Notes: generated by a model not told the origin, from the letters alone. Positions 25,778-35,721 are shown, counted from the first letter of the stretch. The stretch is DNA of 64,000 nt from Pseudoteredinibacter isoporae_A (GCF_040372805.1 NZ_BAABWJ010000006.1:186001-250000); one strand, 5' to 3'. Numbers and translations are program-made.

Positions 25778-27484
25778 TTATTCTTCCTCACTCACCCAAT
25801 CTTTAATCACCAGAGCCACACGTCCTGCGTCTTCTGCAACCAGGGCTTTCACGGTATTGAGCTGGGTTTCATAGGTTTCATCCGGGCTTGGCAATGCCAG
25901 TGTCTCTCCGCCGGTCAGGGTCACGGCGTCATCCGATAGAGAGTCATAACCTTCCATTTCGACCGCGGCCAGCTCAGCCAACTGAGCGGCTTCTTCGGCT
26001 TCACGACGTTCGCGACCGGATTCCGCCAGGTTTCTCAACAGTGGACGCAATAAACCCAGCAATAAAATAAGAATAATCAATAAACCCACGGCCTGCTTGG
26101 TAAGGTTGCCAAACCAAGCTTGTTCCCAGACAGGAGGTTCTTCAATGACGAGTTCATCCTTAGCAATAAAGGGCGAATTCAAAACATTGACGCTGTCGCC
26201 TCGCGCAGAAGAAAACCCGACAGCATCGCGGACCAGAATGGTCATTCGATCCAGTTCGTCCTGTGTCCAGGGGACACGACTGCTCTCGCCACTTTGGGCA
26301 TTGGCGACCACTTTGTCGTCGACCACAACCGCAACCGTTAGGCGTTTGATATTGCCTTGCTGATGACGGGTATAGCTAACCGTGCGATCCAATTCATAGT
26401 TCCGCGTTGCCTGACTGCGCACACGTTCATTAGCGCCTTGTGCATTGGGGTTTTGCCCGTTGGCCTCTTCGGGTGCCTCAGCCATGCCCGGCGGCTGATT
26501 CGTCAAGGCTCCGGGAATACCCGCAACCAGATCGTTACCACGCTGTTCATTCAAGGTTTGTTCGCTGCGAATCGCGGGTAAATCCGGGTTAAAAACCTCT
26601 TCAGCCTGCTCCACTTGAGTGAAATCCACATCGGCACTGACTTCGGCTTTAAAACCTTCAGGGCCGACTACCGGTTCCAAAATACTGTTGATGCGGCGCG
26701 TCAGATCATCTTCAACTTTGCGGGTAAAATCCCGCTGCTTCGCCGCCATGATCAGCTCTTGGTTATCTTCTCCCTGAGACAATAAATTACCGCTTTGATC
26801 CACCACGGTGACGTTTTCCAGTTTCAATTCAGGAATACTGGAGGCGACCAGGTTTGCAATGGCTTTCACCTGCTCGGTTTTGATGCTGCGTCCTGCATAC
26901 AGATCCACGAAGACGGACGCTCGTGGCTCTCGGGCATCACGAACAAAGACGGAGCGTTTGGGAATAGCGAGGTGTACGCGAGCGTTTTTTACCGTTTTAA
27001 TTGCGGTAATGGTTCTGGCCAGTTCACCTTCCAGACTGCGCTTGTAACGAGCGCTTTCCATAAACTGGCTGGTCCCCAGTGGCTGTTCCTGATCCAACAA
27101 CTCAAAACCCGTACCATCAGTGGCCGCGTCATTGACCTCGGCTAACTTAATTCGGGCTTGATAGATATCCTGCTCGGCGACCAGTATCGTGTTATTTTTC
27201 TGGTCAACCTTGTAGTCGATTTCGTTTTCTTCCAACAGGCGTGCAATTTCGGGAACATCCAAAATATTACTGCTGCTGAACAGTGGGCGGTAATTGTCTT
27301 CTTGGGTCCAGAGCACCACAGCAAAGCCGATGGCCACGCTCGCCGCCAGGCCAACCATTAAGCCAACCTGACGCACCAGGTTGAGATTATTAAACCCTTC
27401 GACTAAATCAGATGAAGATTTCTTTTGGGATTCTGCTCCGCCATCTTCCGCGAAATCGCCCATATCAGTTTCTGCAGTGGACAT
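25778..27484 (-). CDS. fliF: Flagellar MS-ring protein FliF
   Basis: FliF has 568 residues. Two membrane helices (about 39-60, VGLMVGLAASVAIGFAVVLW, and about 460-480, AVGLLIILILLLGLLRPLL) flank the periplasmic YscJ/FliF ring domains. The latter include RYKRSLEGELARTITAIKTV and RVHLAIPKRSVFVRDAREPR. The cytoplasmic tail (GRVALVIKDWVSEEE) is the FliG-binding segment. It forms the MS-ring that houses the export gate. Confidence 0.97.
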   Translation of the reverse strand: MSTAETDMGDFAEDGGAESQKKSSSDLVEGFNNLNLVRQVGLMVGLAASVAIGFAVVLWTQEDNYRPLFSSSNILDVPEIARLLEENEIDYKVDQKNNTILVAEQDIYQARIKLAEVNDAATDGTGFELLDQEQPLGTSQFMESARYKRSLEGELARTITAIKTVKNARVHLAIPKRSVFVRDAREPRASVFVDLYAGRSIKTEQVKAIANLVASSIPELKLENVTVVDQSGNLLSQGEDNQELIMAAKQRDFTRKVEDDLTRRINSILEPVVGPEGFKAEVSADVDFTQVEQAEEVFNPDLPAIRSEQTLNEQRGNDLVAGIPGALTNQPPGMAEAPEEANGQNPNAQGANERVRSQATRNYELDRTVSYTRHQQGNIKRLTVAVVVDDKVVANAQSGESSRVPWTQDELDRMTILVRDAVGFSSARGDSVNVLNSPFIAKDELVIEEPPVWEQAWFGNLTKQAVGLLIILILLLGLLRPLLRNLAESGRERREAEEAAQLAELAAVEMEGYDSLSDDAVTLTGGETLALPSPDETYETQLNTVKALVAEDAGRVALVIKDWVSEEE

Positions 27485-27503
27485 AGTAGCCAGACCTCAG
27501 CAC

Positions 27504-27872
27504 TTACATTGGCATATTCATAACATCGCGGTAGGCATCAACCAGCTTATTGCGCACTTGCAACATTGACTGGAAACTGACGGATGCTTTTTGCGAGGCG
27601 ATCATAACGTCGGTGACGTCCACAGACTTGTCGCCCTGCTCATAACGGGTTGCCAGCGCTGCCGATTGTTTCTGCACACTGTTCACCTTGTCGATGGCCT
27701 GGCTCATCATGTCCCCAAACGATGGGACTTCCTCATTGGCTTGAACCTTCACCCCGGGGCGCACATTGGACGCCACCTGATCCACAGACGATGGGCCATT
27801 GAATGCCTGGGTCTGAGATTTCAGGGTTCGCATTTCCACCAGTAGGCGATTGATATCAACTCGGTCTGTCAT
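27504..27872 (-). CDS. fliE: Flagellar hook-basal body protein FliE
   Basis: FliE has 122 residues. The C-terminal half carries the family motif (VDVTDVMIASQKASVSFQSM then LQVRNKLVDAYRDVMNMPM). It links the MS-ring to the rod. It is the first gene of the fliEFGHIJ operon, 19 bases before fliF, with a sigma-54-like promoter about 70 bases upstream. Confidence 0.95.
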   Translation of the reverse strand: MTDRVDINRLLVEMRTLKSQTQAFNGPSSVDQVASNVRPGVKVQANEEVPSFGDMMSQAIDKVNSVQKQSAALATRYEQGDKSVDVTDVMIASQKASVSFQSMLQVRNKLVDAYRDVMNMPM

Positions 27873-27941
27873 GACAGGGCCTTAAACTTGCGATTATTAA
27901 GTGACAAAAAGCTGGCAGTTCCAGCTCCACACTGGGTATCA

Positions 27942-27959
27942 AGCACAAAGTGGGCCAAA
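27942..27959 (-). promoter_or_regulatory. Sigma-54-like promoter of fliE operon
   Basis: The minus strand reads TTTTGGCCCA-CTTT-GTGCT, with GG-N10-GC spacing and the invariant GG and GC present. It matches the consensus less closely than the other sites here. It lies about 70 bases before the fliE ATG, where Pseudomonas and Vibrio have a FleQ/FlrC-dependent sigma-54 promoter. Confidence 0.6.
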
Positions 27960-28180
27960 AGTTGCCACCGGGAGACCGAGGCGGCGAAAACTTACCGTCA
28001 TGAGGTGCGGGGTCTAAATGCGGGTCTACATGCGGGAGTTAAGGGGGGTGAAGATTAAGCCGACAAACGGGCCTGTCGAACGAATGGCACAATGGGCTTT
28101 GGTAGCGGTGTCGCATGATACGACACCGCCAATCGAGGGAACGGCTACTCTCGGCGAGTACGACGTTCTAACGAACGAGA

Positions 28181-28345
28181 TTACTCAAAATCAAACGAAA
28201 ATTCCTGAGTTTCACGCCTCAAACGCGCTTCCTCCAGGCGGTCTTCCAGACGCCGACGGGCGTCAAGTATTTCAACGGTAGGACAAATAGCTGACTCTAT
28301 CTGAGGGTCAAATTCATGCTGTTCTTCTAAGACTTGATAGCTCAT
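28181..28345 (-). CDS. Small charged protein of 54 residues, possibly PA3496-like
   Basis: The ATG beginning MSYQVLEEQHEF has an excellent ribosome site (AGGAG, 7 bases). The protein is short, soluble and charged; its C-terminal half (ILDARRRLEDRLEEARLRRE) is an Arg/Glu-rich amphipathic helix. This resembles the short gammaproteobacterial family known as PA3496-like, described as putative envelope-integrity or regulatory proteins. That assignment is tentative, from memory of the pattern. A longer frame upstream to 28447 has no ribosome site. It lies between fliE and the divergent adhesin-like gene. Confidence 0.6.
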   Translation of the reverse strand: MSYQVLEEQHEFDPQIESAICPTVEILDARRRLEDRLEEARLRRETQEFSFDFE

Positions 28346-28870
28346 ACCGATACTCCTGTCGCGATATGCATACTGCGCACGTTGTCTAAAAGTGGGGACA
28401 GCGACAAAAATCCAGCCTCTCACTGTACCCAGCAGGCCTTCCTGCAAGGGAAAAGTTACCTCTCCGGAGCGTCACCGTCAATAGAAATCTAACCCCTGAC
28501 AATGACATTTCTATGACATCGATTCGACAAGAAACACCTATTATTCAATGCGCCGCCCAATCATGCTAAAGACCTAAAAACGTAGTGCTCAATTCAGAAT
28601 TCCAATCTTGGTTGTCCGCGATTAATTCATTACGGGCGCACACGCTTCATCGAATTCACACCTTAGAAACAACCCCTTACTAAGTTCGCTAACACTATTT
28701 ACTCAATTCAGTTCCCGTAATTAAAACGCACTTAATGACTAATTATGGTTTTTAAGTTGGCATATGGAACAACTTTCTAAAACTCGTATCATCGCCACGA
28801 GAACCCATGCTGGGAGCACGGATGTCTGCTTGCTCCACTCACCTTCTGCGAAACACATCAGGATACGATT
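28346..28870. other. Divergent intergenic region upstream of the Ig-like surface protein
   Basis: These 525 bases separate the small minus-strand gene from the plus-strand adhesin-like gene. They hold no convincing ORF. They are AT-rich between 28500 and 28760 and must contain the promoters for both genes. I found no sigma-54 (GG-N10-GC) or sigma-28 match on the plus strand, so co-regulation of the adhesin with flagella is not shown by the DNA. A ribosome site (CAGGA) lies 7 bases before the ATG at 28871. Confidence 0.5.
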
Positions 28871-31800
28871 ATGACCAGCATCGCAACTATTTTGGATAAT
28901 GCAGGCAGCATTACCGGCCAAGTCCAACACCTCAGCAAAAGTGACGACGACAGCCTTCAACTCAACGGCACATCTGACCCCGGCAACACCGTTCGAATCT
29001 ACCAAAACGACACACTGATCGGTGAAACCGTCGCTGACCAGAATGGCCAATGGCAGTACACCGCGGATCAGCTCAATGAAGGCAGCCATGGATTCAGTGT
29101 CAGCAGTGTTGATGGCTCAGGCGTGGAATCACTTCGCTCTGCGGAATATACGGTCAACGTGGATCAAACAGCGCTGATCGCCAGTGACCTTCAAATCGAA
29201 GGTGTAAAAGGTACATTGAGCAGCGGTTCGAGTACCCACAATGGCCACGTCACCATGAGCGGCAGAGCCGAAGAAAACTCACGTGTCGAGATTTTTGATA
29301 ATGGTCAATTGGTTGGCGAGGTGCAGACCGATGCTAACGGCCTCTGGGAAGTCAAACTCAAACTCGATGACGGTCAACACCAAATCAGTACTGTCGTGGT
29401 TGATTCCGCAGGAAACAGCAGCCCGGAATCCATCGCCATTGAACTGGACGTAGACAGTCCTCCCCACGGGGTGGCCAATGGCCAAAATGCCAATTCGCCG
29501 CAAGACGTTATCTTACCCCCAAATACGCCGATTCAAGACGGCGGTTTCACCAATGACAATACCCCGATTATCCGTGGCACCGCCACCCCCAATGCAGACG
29601 TTACCGTCACCGTAAACGGTGAAACCTACGGTCCCTTTAAGGCCAATGGGCAAGGCAACTGGGAACTGCAAGTCACAACACCGTTGCCCGAGGGCTTATC
29701 TGTTTTTAAAGCCCGAGCTGTGAACAGTTTTGGTGAAAGTTTTTCAGCCTACAGTCTCACTATCGACACCGAGGCATCTCCCGCTCCGGTGATCAACAGC
29801 GTACTCGATGATGTGGGCCTCTTTCAGGGAAATCTGAATGATCAGGCCCATACCGACGACAATGAAATTACCCTTCAGGGTATGGGAACCGCCGGCGAGT
29901 TTATCACCGTCTACGATGGCGGCGTGTTCATTGGTGCCACCCAAGTACAAACCGACGGCAGCTGGACTTTCACCAACAATGCCCCACTGGATGACGGCAT
30001 CCATAATTTTACCGCTTACACAATTGACGCTGCCGGGAACACCAGCAGCGAAAGCCTCAGTTTTGAAATCACAGTTGATCAATCGGTCGAAGCTCCGATC
30101 ATTACTCACCTCATCGATGATCAGGGCAATGTCACTGGGGACATTCCAGCGGGCGGCGAAACCGACGATGCACTTCCCGTCATTGCGGGTACCGCTGAGC
30201 CCAATGCAGACGTTGCGATCACTCTTAATGGCCAGGCTCTGGCGACGATCACGGCTGATGAGCAAGGTAACTGGACTCTGGCCTTGGTCGATGAGCTCAG
30301 TGGCGGAACGCAGACTGTTGTCGCCACCCAAACTGATCGTGCAGGCAATCAAAGTGCACCGTCACAAACGTTCGAGTTCAACGTTAATCTGAATTCAGCG
30401 CCCATTGCCAACGATGACAGCTTTACCATTAACCGCACGAGCACGCTCGACGTCCTGGCAAACGATAATGACCCGGATAACGACAACCTCAGCGTTAGCC
30501 AAATTATCAGCCAGGGCAATCACGGAACAGCACACATCAATCAATCCGGCGAGCTAGTGTATACGCCCAATGGCAATAACACCCAAACCGTCAGTGACAC
30601 ATTGGTGTATGAAGTCAGCGATGGCCGAGGGGGGGTGTCAACGGCGACCGTCACCCTTCAGGTGTTACCACCCATTGAGGAACCCACCCTTGATCTGCTC
30701 GCCAGCAGTGATAGTGGCAAGTTCAACAATGACAATATTACCAACGACACCACGCCAACCTTCACTGGCACCGCCAGTGCGGGCAGCACTGTCGTCTTAT
30801 TCGCAGACAATACTCAGGTTGGTCAAACGATTGCCGATGCGAATGGGCAATGGACCATCACCAGCAACGGTTTGGCGGACAACAATTATCAATTTCATGT
30901 GGTCAGCTCAGACCAAGGCGTAAGTCGCAGCTCGGCCGAGCTGCCGGTACAGATCGATACCGTCGTCGATGCATCTGTCGATGTCGCATCCCAGGGCAAT
31001 AGCGTTTGGTGGAATACCCCCTCCTCCCGATTCAACAGCCTCTCGGATTTGCGCTTCGAAATTCAAACTAATGAATACGTGGATTACGATATCCAACAAA
31101 CGAATACTCATTGGTGCTTCGGCTGGCAATTCTTTGGTTTCAATCCTAGGCCTGGCATTACGGCCACAGGCAATACCTCGGCAAACGCTTCCGTTGGCCC
31201 GGATGATGCCTCGATTCACGCCCAGGGGCGATTCAACTTCAATGCGACCTTGACAGACTTAGCCGGCAATCAGAAAAGTACCGCCATTAACTCTGTCATT
31301 ATCGATCCCATCGCTTCCTTGGCGGATGGCGGTTATATCGTGACTTACCTCAAGCTCGCTGAAAATGCTGAAGACGGCTTCGATGTGTACGCCCAACGTT
31401 ATGATGCAGAAGGTCAGACAGAAAGCGACAGCTTCCGGGTAAACAGTTTTACTCTGAACGATCAAAGCAACTCTGATGTTATCGGCTTGGCCGATGGTGG
31501 CTATGTCATCACCTGGCAGTCACGAGACCAGGACGGCGATCTAAATGGCATTTTTGCCCAACGCTACGACGTGAACAATCAAGCGGTTGGTCCTGAAACC
31601 CAGATTAATGTCTATAGCGACGAGAACCAGCAACGTCCGGCCATCAGCGACTTAGCGGACGGTGGTTATGTCATCACCTGGATGAGTCACGGCCAGGATG
31701 GCAGCGGTGAAGGCGTTTACATGCGAGTTTTCAATGCCGCGGGAGAAGCCATCACTGGTGATGTGCGCGTCACTGAAACTGCAATCGATCACCAGGCCAA

Positions 31801-32839
31801 TCCCAGCATTACAACTCTGAATGACGGACGCTTTGTCGTTTCCTGGGACTCCCCCAATACCGATGGCGCACCACAGTCGATGGCTAGACTGTTCGACAGC
31901 AATGGCGATGCCACCGGCCCTGAATTCAGTTTGTCAGAGACCGACACCCCACAATTTCAAACTCACATCAGCGCAAGCGCCGATGGGGGGTTTGTGGTGA
32001 GCTGGTTGGCCGTCAGTTCCGAAGGCGAAGCTCAGGTTACGGTTCAACGCTATGATGCAAACGGCAACAGCCTGATGAATCAAGCCATTACTGTGCACAG
32101 CTCGGAAAGTGCCTTCAACAGCAAACCTGAAGTGGCCGGTTTGAACAATGGTGACTTTGTTGTGACCTGGACAGCAGAAGATGGCGATCAACTCGGTGTC
32201 TTTGCCTCGCGTTACCGCGCCGATGGTTCGGTCATCTTTGAAAACAAACGTATCAACCCACAGGCACAGGGCGTGCAGGCCGAACCTCATATTGTCGCAC
32301 TGGAAGACGGTGGTTATCTCATCACCTGGGGTGATCAGCAACTTCAAGAGGGACGCGCCTCTGTGTGGGGGCAGCAATTCGATGCTCAAGATAATGCCAC
32401 AGGCCCAGCGTTTGAAGTCGGTCAGGTTGTCGAACTGGAGCCCGCCTCTGAGCCTGATGCACTACTCGACGATGGTGAATCCCTTCCTACGGTTACCGAC
32501 GCTGGCCAGGCCAGTGATTCGACAGCTGCGTCCCCCCTTATCGTCAACAATGGTGAAGGGAATATGCTGCCAAGCTCTGAAAGCAATACCGATGTAGCTG
32601 AGCTCGAGGGGCTTGATGTACTCGCCGAATTGACCGTAACAAACCTGATCAACATTGATTTAAGCGATGTCTTCATCGATGCTGACTTGAGTTTTAATCG
32701 CGGCGCTTTTATCGACACTGGGTCTCAAACAGATCACAGTCTCTCCACCAGCACCTACGATGCGATCTATGAAGCTGGATCAGAACTTGCGGACCTATTG
32801 AATCAACAGGTTCTGCAGGCGGATCTGGACTTTATTTAA
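28871..32839 (+). CDS. Large Ig-like repeat surface/adhesin-type protein
   Basis: This is a 1322-residue modular protein. Residues 1-505 hold five bacterial Ig-like modules of the type found in large adhesins; each has a motif such as NGTSDPGNTVRIYQNDTLIG, DxNGQW and a closing DSAGN. A cadherin/VCBS-like module follows at about 507-600 (LDVLANDNDPDNDNLSVSQI), then another Ig-like module (about 620-695). From about 816 to 1190 there are seven repeats built around L-x-D-G-G-[YF]-x-[IV]-[TS]-W followed by AQRYD-type strands, probably a beta-propeller. The C-terminus is acidic and Ser-rich. No signal peptide, TM helix or RTX nonapeptides are visible, so the export route is unknown; type I secretion is the likeliest guess. 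It is transcribed opposite to its flagellar neighbours. Confidence 0.8.
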   Translation: MTSIATILDNAGSITGQVQHLSKSDDDSLQLNGTSDPGNTVRIYQNDTLIGETVADQNGQWQYTADQLNEGSHGFSVSSVDGSGVESLRSAEYTVNVDQTALIASDLQIEGVKGTLSSGSSTHNGHVTMSGRAEENSRVEIFDNGQLVGEVQTDANGLWEVKLKLDDGQHQISTVVVDSAGNSSPESIAIELDVDSPPHGVANGQNANSPQDVILPPNTPIQDGGFTNDNTPIIRGTATPNADVTVTVNGETYGPFKANGQGNWELQVTTPLPEGLSVFKARAVNSFGESFSAYSLTIDTEASPAPVINSVLDDVGLFQGNLNDQAHTDDNEITLQGMGTAGEFITVYDGGVFIGATQVQTDGSWTFTNNAPLDDGIHNFTAYTIDAAGNTSSESLSFEITVDQSVEAPIITHLIDDQGNVTGDIPAGGETDDALPVIAGTAEPNADVAITLNGQALATITADEQGNWTLALVDELSGGTQTVVATQTDRAGNQSAPSQTFEFNVNLNSAPIANDDSFTINRTSTLDVLANDNDPDNDNLSVSQIISQGNHGTAHINQSGELVYTPNGNNTQTVSDTLVYEVSDGRGGVSTATVTLQVLPPIEEPTLDLLASSDSGKFNNDNITNDTTPTFTGTASAGSTVVLFADNTQVGQTIADANGQWTITSNGLADNNYQFHVVSSDQGVSRSSAELPVQIDTVVDASVDVASQGNSVWWNTPSSRFNSLSDLRFEIQTNEYVDYDIQQTNTHWCFGWQFFGFNPRPGITATGNTSANASVGPDDASIHAQGRFNFNATLTDLAGNQKSTAINSVIIDPIASLADGGYIVTYLKLAENAEDGFDVYAQRYDAEGQTESDSFRVNSFTLNDQSNSDVIGLADGGYVITWQSRDQDGDLNGIFAQRYDVNNQAVGPETQINVYSDENQQRPAISDLADGGYVITWMSHGQDGSGEGVYMRVFNAAGEAITGDVRVTETAIDHQANPSITTLNDGRFVVSWDSPNTDGAPQSMARLFDSNGDATGPEFSLSETDTPQFQTHISASADGGFVVSWLAVSSEGEAQVTVQRYDANGNSLMNQAITVHSSESAFNSKPEVAGLNNGDFVVTWTAEDGDQLGVFASRYRADGSVIFENKRINPQAQGVQAEPHIVALEDGGYLITWGDQQLQEGRASVWGQQFDAQDNATGPAFEVGQVVELEPASEPDALLDDGESLPTVTDAGQASDSTAASPLIVNNGEGNMLPSSESNTDVAELEGLDVLAELTVTNLINIDLSDVFIDADLSFNRGAFIDTGSQTDHSLSTSTYDAIYEAGSELADLLNQQVLQADLDFI

Positions 32840-32858
32840 TCTTGATTAAGTCTGGTCC

Positions 32859-32890
32859 ATAAAAAAGGCTGCTCACGCAGCCTTTTTTAT
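32859..32890. terminator. Bidirectional terminator between the adhesin-like gene and fleR
   Basis: GGCTGC and GCAGCC form a stem with a TCAC tetraloop, flanked by six A and six T. It is symmetric and can end both the plus-strand adhesin transcript and the minus-strand fleSR transcript, which converge here. Confidence 0.9.
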
Positions 32891-32904
32891 GGTGTTTTGG
32901 CAGC

Positions 32905-34362
32905 CTAGCAAGCCAGTTGGGCATCAACATTCAAACCCAAGTCCTTAAAGCGCGCAATTTTATAGCGCAATGTTCTCGGACTGATCCCCAAACGACCTGC
33001 AGTATTCTTTTTGCTGCCACCTTCTTGCTTCAAAGTCTGAACAATGATTTCAAATTCCCGGCGCTTTAAATCATCGCCCAACAGCGCGGAATGAAGGTCT
33101 TCAGCCACCTCCTCCTTGAGTTCATCCTGAGGAGACATCGCTTCCTCAGGCGTATTCGGCCCAGGGCTGGCTTGCTGTATCGAACATACATTTGAAGGCA
33201 GGATATCGGGTTTGGGACTGAATTGATTGGAAAACTCCAAGCCCAAATCTTCCGCTTGAATATCTTTGCCCGCCTGAAGGATCAAAGCCCGCTGCATAAC
33301 ATTATCCAGCTCACGTACGTTTCCAGGCCAAGCGTAAGCCAACATCGCCTCCTGGGCAGAAACTGTCAATTCCATATCATGGCGGTGTTGTTTTTCAGCG
33401 TGTTTTTCCAATAACTTGTTGGCCAGAGGAATAATATCTTCCGTTCGGTCGCGCAGTGGCGCCCACTGCAAGGGGAGAACACTGAGACGGTAATACAGAT
33501 CTTCGCGAAATTTACCTTCGGCAACGTAGTGGCGCATATCGCGGTTTGAGGTTGCGATCACCCGGACATCAAGCTTGATGGTTTTTCGCCCGCCCAAACG
33601 CTCCACTTCCTTCTCCTGCAACACTCGCAACAGTTTGGCTTGCAGCCCCAGATCCATTTCGGAAATTTCATCCAGCAGCAACGTGCCACCATTGGCTTGC
33701 TCGAACTTTCCGGGAGCAGAACTGGTCGCACCAGTGTAAGCGCCTTTCTCATGGCCAAACAACATTGCTTCGAGCATATTCTCGGGAATGGCCGCACAGT
33801 TAATCGCAATAAAAGGGTTGCCCACCCGTGGAGACTGGTCGTGGACATAGCGCGCAAGCACTTCTTTGCCCGTTCCAGATTCGCCAACAATTAAGACAGT
33901 TGAATCTGTTTGCGCGACACGACTTGCCAAACGCAACAGCTGTTGACTGGATTCCGATTCCGCAACGGGCGCATCCAATTGAGAACAAGCTGCCCCACGA
34001 ACGTATTTGGCCACCGTGTCGAGTAACAGCTTCGGCTGAAAAGGCTTCACCAGATAATCAACAGCACCCAGTCGCATCGCTTCGACCGAATCGCTCACAC
34101 TGGCGTAGGCGGTCACCAACAACATGGGGATGTGGGCATATTGCTGTCGAACCTGAACCAGTAATTCATGACCGGACATCCCGCCCATATTGACGTCCGA
34201 TACAATCATATGAATATCACTGTGCAACGCCAATTCTTGCAGGGCGCGCTCTGCACTTTCGGCGGCAACTACACGATACTCTGCCATTTCCAGAGTGTCG
34301 CAAAGCGCCTCTCGCAGATCCATATCGTCTTCAACTACCAGAATTTTGTGATTATCCATCAT
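32905..34362 (-). CDS. fleR: Sigma-54-dependent flagellar response regulator FleR (FlrC)
   Basis: FleR has 485 residues. The receiver domain (KILVVEDDMDL; phosphoacceptor in MIVSDVNMGG) is followed by a sigma-54 AAA+ domain with Walker A GESGTGKEVLARYV and the sigma-54 contact loop as GAYTGA (HEKGAYTGATSSAPGKF). A C-terminal Fis-type helix-turn-helix is present (GRLGISPRTLRYKIARF). Phosphorylated by FleS, it activates the middle class of flagellar genes. The start at MMDNHKILVV, with AGGCGAG upstream, was preferred; a frame extending to 34518 would overlap fleS and adds no homologous sequence. Confidence 0.95.
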   Translation of the reverse strand: MMDNHKILVVEDDMDLREALCDTLEMAEYRVVAAESAERALQELALHSDIHMIVSDVNMGGMSGHELLVQVRQQYAHIPMLLVTAYASVSDSVEAMRLGAVDYLVKPFQPKLLLDTVAKYVRGAACSQLDAPVAESESSQQLLRLASRVAQTDSTVLIVGESGTGKEVLARYVHDQSPRVGNPFIAINCAAIPENMLEAMLFGHEKGAYTGATSSAPGKFEQANGGTLLLDEISEMDLGLQAKLLRVLQEKEVERLGGRKTIKLDVRVIATSNRDMRHYVAEGKFREDLYYRLSVLPLQWAPLRDRTEDIIPLANKLLEKHAEKQHRHDMELTVSAQEAMLAYAWPGNVRELDNVMQRALILQAGKDIQAEDLGLEFSNQFSPKPDILPSNVCSIQQASPGPNTPEEAMSPQDELKEEVAEDLHSALLGDDLKRREFEIIVQTLKQEGGSKKNTAGRLGISPRTLRYKIARFKDLGLNVDAQLAC

Positions 34363-34423
34363 AAACTCGCCTGCCTGTTTCAAATTCTTTTCAATCGTTT
34401 CAAATCTATTGCGCTCAATGTCG

Positions 34424-35626
34424 CTAAGCGTTTTGCAAAAGGGGAAGGTGAATGGTTGCGGATACCCCCTGCCCCCGTTCGGAACGCAACTCGAATTGCC
34501 CCCCGTGAGCGTTTGCAACCGAATGCACTACGGCTAAACCCAATCCGGTACCATGGGATTTGGTGGTATAAAACAGCTCCTGTACCTTCTGCACATCGGC
34601 CTGTTCAATGCCTGGGCCCTGATCGCAAACAGCAATGTAAAGCGCATCCTCTACCACACTGAATTGAACACTCAACTCAGCCCCTTTACCCACCGCTTGA
34701 ATCGCATTATTGGCCAGATTGAGAATTGCACCTATCAGCGCTTCGCGATTGCAACGTAAATAGCACTCCTGTCCGGCAGGAATAAAATCACAATGTGACT
34801 GACTGCTGGCCAATGGTTCTTCCATCGCTTCGCGTACGCCCTGGCACAGGTCATTCAAATCAATCGTGTCGTTCAAGGGCAGTTCACCCTTGGCAAACAA
34901 CAACATGTCTTGCACTTGTTGCTCCAGATGACTCAGACGCCCCATTAACTTGTTCGCAAACTGATTGCTCTTCTCGGAAGATAACTGCCCTGAAGACAAA
35001 TGCCCCGCGTACAGCATTGCTGTCGATAAGGGCGTACGAATTTGATGGGCCAACGCCGACACCATACGACCCATCACGGACAAACGCTCATGGCGACTCA
35101 ACTCGGCCTGGAGTTTGCGCGTTGGAGTTTGATCCGTTAACAGAATGATCTGGCCACCTTCGTCAATGGATGATGTCGCGATACTGAAAAAACGACCATC
35201 CCGAGTCGAGACTTCGTGGCCATCATTTTGACGTGGAGAAAAGCAATCCTGAACAATGTCACGCCACAGACGACCATTGATGTCTTCGCCGAGTAACAGA
35301 GTCGCAGCTGGGTTGCACTGGCGCACCAGACCCTTATCGTCGAGTACCACCACGCCTCCTGGCAGCACCGACAACAGTGTTTCCAAACGGCTGGCCAATT
35401 GCTCCCTCTCAGCCAGCTCCCGTATTCGCTGCTGACTGACACTGTTCAGTTCATCGGTCAGTTCAGTGACCCGGTCTTCGAGCAGTTGGTAGGACTCAGC
35501 CAGATGCTGTGACAGCTCATTGAACTGCGTAAAAGCTTCCTGAAGGCGTGCCACATCAGGATTAAAATCAAAGGCAATGTTTGATTTTGCAAGCGCCGAA
35601 ACATCCAAAGCAGTCGGTGATGGCAT
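34424..35626 (-). CDS. fleS: Flagellar two-component sensor kinase FleS (FlrB)
   Basis: FleS has 400 residues and no membrane segment, so it is cytoplasmic. It has an N-terminal coiled coil (about 25-75), a PAS domain (about 75-175), a HisKA domain with the phosphorylated His in SALAHQIRTPLSTAML, and a HATPase domain (LNLANNAIQAVGKG; DQGPGIE; GTGLGLAVVHSVANAHGG). It phosphorylates FleR. It is transcribed from a consensus sigma-54 promoter, so it is expected to be FleQ-dependent, and fleR follows after 61 bases. Confidence 0.95.
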   Translation of the reverse strand: MPSPTALDVSALAKSNIAFDFNPDVARLQEAFTQFNELSQHLAESYQLLEDRVTELTDELNSVSQQRIRELAEREQLASRLETLLSVLPGGVVVLDDKGLVRQCNPAATLLLGEDINGRLWRDIVQDCFSPRQNDGHEVSTRDGRFFSIATSSIDEGGQIILLTDQTPTRKLQAELSRHERLSVMGRMVSALAHQIRTPLSTAMLYAGHLSSGQLSSEKSNQFANKLMGRLSHLEQQVQDMLLFAKGELPLNDTIDLNDLCQGVREAMEEPLASSQSHCDFIPAGQECYLRCNREALIGAILNLANNAIQAVGKGAELSVQFSVVEDALYIAVCDQGPGIEQADVQKVQELFYTTKSHGTGLGLAVVHSVANAHGGQFELRSERGQGVSATIHLPLLQNA

Positions 35627-35704
35627 CGTGAATTCTTACCCCAAGCAAATATAAACCAGGCGAGGTGTCGGAAAACTGGCGACTCTTCGCAGATACCGGG
35701 TTAC

Positions 35705-35721
35705 TGCAAAGCCAGTGCCAA
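35705..35721 (-). promoter_or_regulatory. Sigma-54 promoter of fleSR
   Basis: The minus strand reads TTGGCACT-GGCT-TTGCA with GG-N10-GC spacing, essentially consensus. It lies about 80 bases upstream of the fleS ATG and downstream of the fleQ terminator, the place of the FleQ-activated fleSR promoter in Pseudomonas. Confidence 0.93.

Noticed and set aside
28018..28281. Plus-strand frame of 87 codons opposite the small gene near fliE
   Set aside because: It has no ribosome site and overlaps a better-supported gene on the minus strand.
28871..32839. RTX calcium-binding toxin assignment for the large adhesin-like protein
   Set aside because: No GGxGxDxUx nonapeptide repeats are present; the G-G-[YF] repeats have a different pattern and spacing.
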